Positions 7,985 to 13,150 of a stretch of DNA of 13,325 bases are shown piece after piece. Position numbers and translations under genes: made by a program. Below the pieces are notes generated by a model. It was not told where the DNA came from, did not search any database, and was given only the letters and a program-made list of their open reading frames with translations. Origin of the DNA: an uncultured Collinsella sp. (GTDB lineage: Bacteria > Actinomycetota > Coriobacteriia > Coriobacteriales > Coriobacteriaceae); the NCBI GenBank assembly GCA_937896835.1, contig CALBOJ010000057.1, positions 1 through 13,325 on the forward strand, in the 5' to 3' direction. Positions within the stretch are counted from its first letter, which is position 1. Each line of letters starts with the position of its first letter.

Positions 7985-8850
7985 GACAGGCCCTCCATAT
8001 TCAAAAATGGCGAAGGGTCATCGAAGTACTTTGACACCAGGCGTTCCATGGTGCCATCGGCAAGCATTTCTTGGTAGGCATGAGTGAGCTTGACGTCGAT
8101 GCCACGCGTATCGTTGATATCGAAAGCGGTGCCCAAACCGACCTCTAGCAGCGACTCATCCAAAATGCGATATGTCACACCATAGTCTTTTTCGTAGGTG
8201 AGGAACGAGGACTCATGCGCGGCGATAGCGTCGACCAGGCCCTCGACGAGCGCCGGGTTCAGGTATGAACCGTCCGAAAAGCTGTAGAGTTCCTTGATCT
8301 GCGGAACGTTTTCATTTATGCGATTGAGCAAAATGTCCTCGGGCTTGGTGGTGGACTGAACCGCCACGATCTTATCCTCAAGATCGGCAAGCGTGTAGAT
8401 ATCGCTCTGGGGATCGACCGCGACCACCTGGCGGCTCGCAAGGTACGGGCCGGCCCAACGATATTCGTTTTCGCGACCCGTCATACTAAAGCTGCCCATG
8501 ACACAATCGAGTTCGCCGCTCGCCAGCAGCTCCTTCTTCTTTTCCCAGTCGATCAGCTGGTATTTTGGCTTGTAACCAATGCGAGCCAAAGCCTCGGTCA
8601 ATATCTCGACATCCAGGCCAACGATATCGCCGTACTCGTCGGTATACACAAACGGTGGATAGAGGTCGCTTCCGACGTTGAGCGTCTTAAGGTCGTCGTC
8701 TTTGACTTGCGAGGCGTCCAGACCTTCTAATGCAGACGTCGAGGCTCCGTCATTCGACCCGGAGCAGCCAGCTATCGCTACGACAAGGGCGCTCGCTACT
8801 GCAAGCACAACAAGCAACGATATGGCAACCGAGCGGCGAGGTCTTTTCAT
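7981..8850 (-). CDS. solute-binding lipoprotein (SBP_bac_3 family), sensor partner of the downstream kinase
   Basis: A 289-residue secreted lipoprotein. A basic n-region (MKRPRRS), hydrophobic core (9-27) and lipobox ending at Cys29 (I-A-G-C) indicate lipid anchoring. The mature part is a type II periplasmic-binding fold: LNVGSDLYPPFVYTDEYG (57-74), IVGLDVEILTEALARIGY (76-93), and TGRENEYRWAGPY (124-136), where Arg126 sits in the position that grips the alpha-carboxylate in amino-acid binders. The later loop reads VDAIAAHESS (206-215), with His-Glu where many amino-acid binders have an Asp, so the ligand need not be a standard amino acid. No ABC permease or ATPase gene is adjacent; instead the stop overlaps the kinase start by four bases. 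This points to signalling rather than transport. The start ATG 8850 has GGAG 4 nt upstream; the promoter is probably at 8893-8901. Confidence 0.92.
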   Translation of the reverse strand: MKRPRRSVAISLLVVLAVASALVVAIAGCSGSNDGASTSALEGLDASQVKDDDLKTLNVGSDLYPPFVYTDEYGDIVGLDVEILTEALARIGYKPKYQLIDWEKKKELLASGELDCVMGSFSMTGRENEYRWAGPYLASRQVVAVDPQSDIYTLADLEDKIVAVQSTTKPEDILLNRINENVPQIKELYSFSDGSYLNPALVEGLVDAIAAHESSFLTYEKDYGVTYRILDESLLEVGLGTAFDINDTRGIDVKLTHAYQEMLADGTMERLVSKYFDDPSPFLNMEGLS

Positions 8851-8892
8851 CGAGCTCCATACGATCCTGTTTACAGACTTAAATGGTTAAAG

Positions 8893-8901
8893 ATAATAGC
8901 A
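8893..8901 (-). promoter_or_regulatory. extended -10 promoter candidate for the solute-binding protein/kinase operon
   Basis: On the minus strand, bases 8901-8893 read TGCTATTAT, an extended -10 (TGnTATAAT) with one mismatch in the hexamer. It lies in an AT-rich stretch about 43 nt before the ATG at 8850. No good -35 is visible at 17 nt, which is tolerable for extended -10 promoters. The hairpin at 8944-8983 lies upstream and insulates it from the aminotransferase gene. Confidence 0.45.
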
Positions 8902-8943
8902 AACAAAACCACACGAGCACCCAATTGTTACAGATGCTTTACT

Positions 8944-8983
8944 ATGCGGGGCCTTCCAGCCAACTTGGCAGAAGGCCCCGCAT
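8944..8983 (-). terminator. strong GC-rich hairpin after the aminotransferase gene
   Basis: ATGCGGGGCCTTC at 8944-8956 is perfectly complementary to 8971-8983 (13 bp) around a 14 nt loop that can itself pair (CCA/TGG). It lies 11 nt after the end of the MalY/PatB-type gene and upstream of the next co-directional operon, the expected place for a terminator. The run following on the minus strand (AGTAAAGC) is not U-rich, so it is an imperfect intrinsic terminator. Confidence 0.65.
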
Positions 8984-8994
8984 GCAGTGCTCAC

Positions 8995-10209
8995 TTACCG
9001 TGCATTAAAAACGTAGCGGTCCAGGCGGTCGCACGCCTCCCTTACGCGCGAAAGCGACAGCGCCAGATTCACGCGAATGTGGCAGGGCCCGTGGAACGGA
9101 CGGCCGTCCTGATACCCCACGCCCACGCGCGCCCCCTCGTCGAGCAGCCACTGAATATCGCGGCCATGTTCGCGACACCACTCGGTGCAGTCCAGAAACA
9201 CCATGTACGTGCCCTGCGGACGCGAAAACGCAACGCCCTTCCAGTGTTTTTCTGCATACGTGCAGAAGTACTCGATATTACCGGCAAGCACCTGGTTGAG
9301 CTCGTCCACCCACTCGTAGCCCTGCGGCTGGTAGGCACCGATAAGCGCATGCATCGAAAGGACATTCATCTCGTTGTAGTGGGTCTTATTGGACACGGCG
9401 CACACGCGGTCGCGCAGCGTCTCGTTATAGATGATGTGGTAGCTGCCGACCAGGCCCGCAAGGTTAAACGTCTTGCTCGGCGCATAGAGGGCGACCGTGC
9501 GCATGCGGGCATCCTCGCTCACCGACTGCGTCGGGATATGCTTGTGACCCGGCAGGATGATGTCGGACCAGATCTCATCCGAGATCACCACGCAATCTTG
9601 CTGGCGATAGATGTCCATGGCGCGTTCAATCTCGTCGCGCTCCCATACGCGCCCGCAGGGATTGTGCGGCGAGCAGAACACCGCGGCATGAACGTGGTTT
9701 TGGGTGAGCTTGCGTTCCATGTCCTCAAAGTCCATGCGCCACACGCCCTGGTCGTCGAGCTTGAGTGGGCTGTGGACAATGCGATAGCCCGCCGCTTCGA
9801 TGGACTTGGTAAAGCCGATGTAGGTAGGGCTGTGGACCAGCACCGCATCGCCCGGCTGGACATACGCGCGCAGGGTCGACACGACACCGCCCAGCACGCC
9901 GTTCTCGTAGCCGATATGTTCCGGGAGCAGACCCTCGACGCCATTACGGCGGCTCTGCCATTCGATGATACGGTCGAAGTACTCGGGGCGCGGATCGAAA
10001 TAGCCAAACATGGGATGCTGGGCGCGCTGAATGATGTACTCCTGGACCGTGGGCACCGTGGCAAAGTTCATGTCCGCTACCCACATGGGGATGCGGTCGA
10101 AGCCCTCGTCGGGTGCGTTCGGAGCCATGCCGGGGATTTCGCCCCAGGAGTCAACGGCGATGGCGTCCATGCCGTGGCGGTCGATAAGCGAAGTAAAGTC
10201 GTATTTCAT
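8995..10209 (-). CDS. MalY/PatB-family PLP-dependent enzyme (cystathionine beta-lyase / aminotransferase)
   Basis: A cytosolic fold-type I PLP enzyme of 404 residues, close to the ~390 usual for MalY/PatB proteins. Characterised members cleave cystathionine or cysteine (C-S beta-lyase) and feed methionine synthesis or release hydrogen sulfide and pyruvate. Landmarks: an N-terminal segment with PMWVADMNFA (41-50), typical of this subgroup; YENGVLGGVV (101-110) contacting the PLP phosphate; SPHNPCGRVW (180-189) with Asn183; SDEIWSD (210-216) with Asp211 contacting the pyridine nitrogen; APSKTFNLAGL (243-253) with Lys246 as the Schiff-base lysine; and HIRVNLA (377-383) with Arg379 for the substrate carboxylate. 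All key residues are present. The start is supported by GGGAG 7 nt upstream. It is co-directional with TrmO 112 nt upstream; whether they share a transcript is unclear. Whether it acts as lyase or transaminase cannot be decided here. Confidence 0.93.
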   Translation of the reverse strand: MKYDFTSLIDRHGMDAIAVDSWGEIPGMAPNAPDEGFDRIPMWVADMNFATVPTVQEYIIQRAQHPMFGYFDPRPEYFDRIIEWQSRRNGVEGLLPEHIGYENGVLGGVVSTLRAYVQPGDAVLVHSPTYIGFTKSIEAAGYRIVHSPLKLDDQGVWRMDFEDMERKLTQNHVHAAVFCSPHNPCGRVWERDEIERAMDIYRQQDCVVISDEIWSDIILPGHKHIPTQSVSEDARMRTVALYAPSKTFNLAGLVGSYHIIYNETLRDRVCAVSNKTHYNEMNVLSMHALIGAYQPQGYEWVDELNQVLAGNIEYFCTYAEKHWKGVAFSRPQGTYMVFLDCTEWCREHGRDIQWLLDEGARVGVGYQDGRPFHGPCHIRVNLALSLSRVREACDRLDRYVFNAR

Positions 10210-10321
10210 GCTGAGCTCCCGTGCAAAGCGGATTGTTTTGGTAGGCGTTATTGTCCACCAGCGTGGGCGGTTTTGGCATGGGGCTTGGCGTTGAATTTGG
10301 CGGGCGCCGGCGAATGGCCGG

Positions 10322-11059
10322 CTAATCCCGCGCGTCGTTGACGGCGGCTACCGTCAACCTGGTTCCATCAACCGTAAAGGATATGTCAAGCCCAGCGTAA
10401 GCCAGATGGTAGACGCGGTTTGGCTCGTGTTTGCTACCCGCGCGGCGCGGATCCTGGCGAAGGACCTCGACCAACCCGGGGAGCTTTGTGGGCGGGACCA
10501 TCTCCTGCAGCGCTTGCGGGAACTCGATATCGAGCTCTTGCCACGGCGTATCCTCAATCCAGCCGCCCGTTGCATCCGGGTGGCAGTCCGCAAACGGAAT
10601 GTAGGGCTTAATGTCGTAGATGGGCGTGCCGTCGCGCAGATCGGCTCCCAGCACATGAATGATGGGACCGTCGTCGGTAAGCTCCACGCGGTCGAGCTTG
10701 ACGCAGGTGAGACCGATAGGATTAGGGCGAAACGGACTGCGTGTGGCAAACACGCCCACGCGCTCGGCCCCGCCCAGGCGCGGCGGACGCACGGTCTTCG
10801 ACCACTTGGCGTTGGTGCCGGACCTGTCCTGCGCCTTGGCATCGGCGGCGATGTCTTCCGCCGTGCCGCCGGGCGTTCCGTTTTCAAAGCGCCAGAGCAG
10901 CCATAGGTGAGAGAAGGAGTCCAGGCCCTCAACTGCCGCGTTAAAGGCAAATTCCTGCTCAAAGACGATGCGCCCCTCAAGATGAGGCGCCAAAAAGCTG
11001 TTGCGCGGAATGCCGAACTTCTGCGGCAGGTCGGTATGTATGTGTGCAATAGGTTCCAT
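10322..11059 (-). CDS. trmO: tRNA (N6-threonylcarbamoyladenosine(37)-N6)-methyltransferase TrmO
   Basis: An S-adenosylmethionine-dependent methyltransferase that adds a methyl group to t6A37 in tRNA reading ACY threonine codons, fine-tuning decoding. The 245-residue product fits the family (E. coli about 235). Motifs: FGIPRN (15-20), VEGLDSFSHLWLLWRF (43-58), VRPPRLGG (90-97), VGVFATRSPFRPNPIG (101-116), LGADLRDGTPIYDIKPY (137-153). The first ~155 residues form the TrmO beta-barrel domain; the C-terminal ~70 residues are the usual extension, ending DISFTVDG. The frame is open upstream to 11125, but similarity begins at MEPIAHIHTD, so I place the start at ATG 11059. No Shine-Dalgarno is seen there; TACAAT ends 7 nt upstream, suggesting a leaderless mRNA. 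It is divergent from the XRE regulator. A GCCGGC hairpin (10306-10322) touches the stop codon. Confidence 0.92.
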   Translation of the reverse strand: MEPIAHIHTDLPQKFGIPRNSFLAPHLEGRIVFEQEFAFNAAVEGLDSFSHLWLLWRFENGTPGGTAEDIAADAKAQDRSGTNAKWSKTVRPPRLGGAERVGVFATRSPFRPNPIGLTCVKLDRVELTDDGPIIHVLGADLRDGTPIYDIKPYIPFADCHPDATGGWIEDTPWQELDIEFPQALQEMVPPTKLPGLVEVLRQDPRRAGSKHEPNRVYHLAYAGLDISFTVDGTRLTVAAVNDARD

Positions 11060-11066
11060 GCCGGTC

Positions 11067-11072
11067 ATTGTA
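11067..11072 (-). promoter_or_regulatory. -10 box (TACAAT) placed for a leaderless trmO transcript
   Basis: On the minus strand TACAAT occupies 11072-11067, leaving 7 nt to the ATG at 11059, so transcription would start at or next to the initiation codon. Actinobacterial leaderless genes typically have a TANNNT box at this distance. There is no clear -35 and no Shine-Dalgarno before this start. Confidence 0.4.
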
Positions 11073-11140
11073 CGGCACTGGTGCGCGGGCGAGGGGCCGC
11101 GATTCCCGCTCATCGCCATCTGCATGCAACCAACGGTTGC

Positions 11141-11169
11141 TTGGAAGGGTGCCTGCCGCCGCGTATGCT
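11141..11169 (+). promoter_or_regulatory. sigma70-type promoter for the XRE/TipAS regulator
   Basis: TTGGAA (11141-11146) and TATGCT (11164-11169) with a 17 nt spacer each match four of six consensus bases. The predicted start near 11176 gives a ~24 nt leader containing AGAAAGGAG just before ATG 11200. No clear palindromic operator overlaps it, although such regulators often control themselves. Confidence 0.5.
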
Positions 11170-11199
11170 TAAGCCATCAACCAGCAGAAAGGAGCCGTT

Positions 11200-12027
11200 A
11201 TGGCCTTCGCAGAAAAGCTCATCGCCGTCCGTCGCGCCAACAATCTCACCCAAGAGCAGCTCGCCGCCAAGCTCTACGTCACGCGCCAAGCCGTCAGCCG
11301 TTGGGAACGCGGCGAGGTCACACCGGGCATCGACATGATGAAGCTCATTGCCGCCGTAACCGGAGAACCGCTGTCGCACCTGCTCGAAATGCCCGAGCAC
11401 TATTGCCAGAGCTGCGGCATGATACTCACGCCCGACGACTGCGGCACCGATGCCGCGGGCGCCACGACCGACCATTACTGCAAGTGGTGCTACGACCGCG
11501 GCAAGTACACCTACGAGACTACGATGGAGGCGATGATCGAGGATTGCGCCCCGCGTCTGGCGCAAAACACCGGTATGTCACTCGACGAGGCCGTCTCGCT
11601 CATGGGCGCCGTCCTGCCGCAACTGGAGCGCTGGCGCACCGTGCAGGAAAACGAGGAGCGCTACGGCGCCGAGGCGCGGGCGCGCTATGGCAACGAAGCC
11701 ATCGATGCGGCAAACGAAGCGCTGCTGGACATGGACCCCGAGACATGGAACGACATGAAAGAACTTGAACGCGCTATTCTGGGCCAGCTCTCGATCGCCA
11801 TGGGCGAAGGCGACCCAGAGAGCAACGAAGCCCGCGAGCTCGTCGCAATGCACCGTCGATGGATTGGCCTTAACTGGGGACACCAGCCCCAAGACGAAGC
11901 ATACCTGGGCCTCGCTCACGGCTATCTGGCCGACCAGCGCTTTATCGACTACTACGACAAGCCCTGCGGCACAGGCGCTACGGCGTTTTTGGTTCAGGCC
12001 ATCGAGTCATCGCTAACTCGCGCATAG
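11200..12027 (+). CDS. XRE-family regulator with zinc ribbon and TipAS-like ligand-binding domain
   Basis: A 275-residue predicted transcription regulator with three modules. Residues 4-62 are an XRE/Cro helix-turn-helix (LTQEQLAAKLYVTRQAVSRW, 16-35). Residues 67-105 form a zinc ribbon: Cys69-x2-Cys72 and Cys94-x2-Cys97, with Cys81 between. Residues about 106-275 resemble the TipAS antibiotic-recognition domain: a helical bundle with RYGNEAIDAANEA (162-174), IAMGEGDPESNEARELVAMHRRWI (199-222) and YLADQRFIDYYDKPCGTGATAFL (242-264). TipAS is best known fused to MerR-type DNA-binding domains in TipAL, where it binds thiopeptides; here XRE plus zinc ribbon takes that place. The ligand is unknown and I do not assert antibiotic binding. 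The start is supported by AGAAAGGAG. It is followed after 51 nt by a glutaredoxin, probably cotranscribed. The cysteines and the glutaredoxin neighbour make redox or metal sensing an alternative. Confidence 0.88.
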   Translation: MAFAEKLIAVRRANNLTQEQLAAKLYVTRQAVSRWERGEVTPGIDMMKLIAAVTGEPLSHLLEMPEHYCQSCGMILTPDDCGTDAAGATTDHYCKWCYDRGKYTYETTMEAMIEDCAPRLAQNTGMSLDEAVSLMGAVLPQLERWRTVQENEERYGAEARARYGNEAIDAANEALLDMDPETWNDMKELERAILGQLSIAMGEGDPESNEARELVAMHRRWIGLNWGHQPQDEAYLGLAHGYLADQRFIDYYDKPCGTGATAFLVQAIESSLTRA

Positions 12028-12078
12028 ACCGCGACGGCTTTGGGTATCTCAATCAAAACTTCAACCGATTGGAGACCC

Positions 12079-12324
12079 ATGGCTACTAATCACGAACTCG
12101 AGCTATACGTTATGACCGGCTGCCCGTATTGCATGAAGGTCAAGCGTTTCCTGGCCGATAACGGCGTGACCGTCCCCGAGCGCAATATCTCGACCGATGC
12201 CGAAGCCGAGCAGACACTCATCGCCGTCGGCGGAAAGCGCCAGGTTCCCAGCCTGTTCATCGACGGCAAGCCGCTCTACGAGTCGAGCGACATCATCGCG
12301 TGGGTACAGAAGAACCTGCTCTAA
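12079..12324 (+). CDS. glutaredoxin
   Basis: A small thioredoxin-fold oxidoreductase of 81 residues that reduces disulfides or mixed disulfides. Motifs: ELYVMTGCPYCMKVKRFL (7-24) with the dithiol active site Cys15-Pro-Tyr-Cys18, QVPSLFIDGKPLYESSDI (55-72) with the cis-proline after Val56, and a C-terminal helix. The length and the YESSDI segment are typical of class I (GrxC-like) glutaredoxins. Many actinobacteria lack glutathione, so the natural electron donor is uncertain; it may couple to another thiol or to a thioredoxin reductase. A TTG start at 12040 is possible, but ATG 12079 with GGAG at 12071-12074 fits the domain boundary. It lies 51 nt after the XRE/TipAS gene, so one transcript is likely. 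A repeat hairpin starting at 12335 follows and may terminate it. Confidence 0.93.
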   Translation: MATNHELELYVMTGCPYCMKVKRFLADNGVTVPERNISTDAEAEQTLIAVGGKRQVPSLFIDGKPLYESSDIIAWVQKNLL

Positions 12325-12334
12325 CACTCATTGC

Positions 12335-12392
12335 ACTCATTGGGGACGCACTTAAATGAGTAGTCGTTAAAGAACGTCCCCAATAACTGGTC
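12335..12392. repeat. dispersed inverted-repeat element, copy 2
   Basis: ATTGGGGACG (12339-12348) and its complement CGTCCCCAAT (12375-12384) flank a spacer containing CTTAAATGAGTAGTCG. This matches copy 1 at 2220-2279 with a few changes and a shorter spacer. ACTCATTG is duplicated directly at 12326-12333 and 12335-12342. It starts 10 nt after the glutaredoxin stop and may serve as its terminator. Confidence 0.7.
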
Positions 12393-12401
12393 CCCCGCCG
12401 A

Positions 12402-12475
12402 ACCCAAACATGTACGTCAGCATCCAACGTCGACATTTTTCGACATCTTCGGATGCTGGCGTACAACTTTTGGGT
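12402..12475. repeat. ~74 bp imperfect palindrome
   Basis: Three nested stems share one axis: ACCCAAA (12402-12408) with TTTGGGT (12469-12475); GTACGTCAGCATCC (12412-12425) with 12451-12464 (13 of 14 paired, the remaining pair a G-U wobble as RNA); and GTCGA (12429-12433) with TCGAC (12440-12444). It resembles a REP-type or structured-RNA hairpin. There is no U-tract, so a plain terminator role is less likely. Confidence 0.65.
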
Positions 12476-12688
12476 AGCCATGGACGCTCTTAACCGGCTA
12501 ATTGTTTGAGGCGACCTTTGGATTATGGCTGTTTGATGCCTCGGGAAAGAGTTTCCGAGGGAGCTATGGTCAAAAAAGGGCAAATATGAGTACTGCCCCT
12601 GTTTAGTAGCAGCAATTTTGATCATTTCAGGAACTATTCAACGTCCCATGCGCCCGCAGCTGACGCTATTTCTCCTCATATGTTCAAT

Positions 12689-12733
12689 AAAAGTTGCTCC
12701 TAATGGGAACAAATCTCATCAGGAGCAACTTTT
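12689..12733. terminator. central hairpin with U-tracts, terminator- or attenuator-like
   Basis: AAAAGTTGCTCCT (12689-12701) pairs perfectly with 12721-12733; inside, ATGGGA (12703-12708) and TCTCAT (12714-12719) extend the stem with one wobble. On the plus strand it ends CTTTTTAC, on the minus strand CTTTTATT, so it could stop transcription both ways. On the minus strand it begins on the last base of the 13-codon frame at 12774-12733. Confidence 0.55.
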
Positions 12734-12774
12734 TACAGCAAAATTAATGCAACCATAATGGCAACAGTACTCAT
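12733..12774 (-). other. candidate 13-codon hydrophobic micro-ORF (leader-peptide-like)
   Basis: ATG 12774 to TAA 12733 encodes MSTVAIMVALILL, with seven of thirteen residues Val, Ile or Leu. Its ATG overlaps the stop of a 7-codon frame (GTG 12794 to TGA 12771, VVKKGQI) that has GGAGGG at a short distance. A terminator-like hairpin starts at its stop codon. This resembles a branched-chain leader peptide with attenuator, or a tiny hydrophobic peptide. The opposite arm keeps the first frame (ATG 12566 to TGA 12589) and a truncated second one (12586-12606). Coding status is unproven; no biosynthetic gene lies downstream. Confidence 0.2.
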
Positions 12775-12806
12775 ATTTGCCCTTTTTTGACCACGACCCT
12801 CCAGAA

Positions 12807-12891
12807 TAGTCGTTAGGGACGACTCTTAATGACAAAATCCGGCACTTGGACGTTCTTGTATGACTAGCCATTGAAGGACACCCAACGACTA
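12807..12891. repeat. dispersed inverted-repeat element, degraded copy 3
   Basis: Bases 12807-12833 (TAGTCGTTAGGGACGACTC...) resemble 2223-2248, and 12848-12891 (GGACGTTCTTGTATGACTAG...) resemble 2232-2277 of copy 1, with substitutions and small gaps. Pairing between arms is largely lost, so this looks like an old copy. Its two blocks are out of order relative to copy 1, suggesting rearrangement or tandem insertion. Confidence 0.5.
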
Positions 12892-12895
12892 CTCC

Positions 12896-12922
12896 AATTC
12901 GTGACACACTGTGTCGCGAATT
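12896..12922. other. 27 bp palindrome, possible operator or hairpin
   Basis: AATTCGTGACAC (12896-12907) pairs with GTGTCGCGAATT (12911-12922) around ACT, with one T/G non-Watson-Crick position. There is no U-tract. Its symmetry would suit a dimeric DNA-binding protein, but no adjacent promoter is obvious. Confidence 0.4.
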
Positions 12923-13114
12923 AAGCTAGTCCCACTATCGAAGACCGGTGAGAGCTCCTGCCCAGAATCTCGATAGCTTAATAAAACGCTCCCCTCCGGA
13001 AGTTCAACGAGCATCCAAATTCCAAGCTGAAAAGCAGAGGAGTATCGAAGCCGTCAATGCTCATTTCCTATCGAGCAGGCGGATCAAAACAAGCTAATTA
13101 GCCTGATAAACTGC

Positions 13115-13144
13115 TTGTATTTTTAGGTAAAAAAGCGATATACT
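13115..13144 (+). promoter_or_regulatory. promoter at the start of the AT-rich tract
   Basis: TTGTAT (13115-13120) and TATACT (13139-13144) are 18 nt apart. The -10 matches five of six consensus bases and the -35 four of six at most. Transcription would start near 13151 and run rightward into the series of hairpins. No start codon with a good ribosome-binding site follows before the window ends. Confidence 0.5.
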
Positions 13145-13150
13145 AGATAT

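Larger units (their letters stand above)
12566..12794. repeat. ~229 bp inverted element with 28 bp perfect arms, each arm carrying an RBS and overlapping tiny ORFs
   Basis: Bases 12567-12594 (TGGTCAAAAAAGGGCAAATA...) are perfectly complementary to 12766-12793, with weaker similarity continuing inward (AATTTTG in both) and outward (GAGGG in both). In each arm, read inward, a purine-rich GAGGG/GGAGGG precedes a start codon, then V-K-K-G-Q-I and a TGA that overlaps the next ATG (ATGA). A hairpin with 13 bp arms sits at the centre (12689-12733). It is either a MITE-like element or two inverted copies of a small leader/ORF module. Confidence 0.7.

Noticed and set aside
8944..10341. Long plus-strand open frame (465 codons) opposite the MalY/PatB-type gene
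   Set aside because: It is a GC-driven shadow of a clearly conserved PLP enzyme on the minus strand; it shows no family motifs and covers two intergenic gaps.
12293..12625. Minus-strand frame of 110 codons over the repeats
   Set aside because: It runs through the glutaredoxin end, a repeat copy and the palindrome; its composition is that of repeats, with no convincing ribosome-binding site.
12787..12815. TTGACC as a -35 box leading right from the inverted element
   Set aside because: No acceptable -10 lies 16-18 nt downstream; the hexamer is part of the conserved repeat arm.
12719..12907. Minus-strand frame of 62 codons over repeat copy 3 and the inverted element
   Set aside because: It crosses element boundaries and is explained by the repeats, so I do not call it a gene.
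12930..13130. tRNA gene in the right-hand intergenic region
   Set aside because: A GTTCAA near 13002 hinted at a T-loop, but no acceptor stem, D-arm or anticodon arm fits around it.
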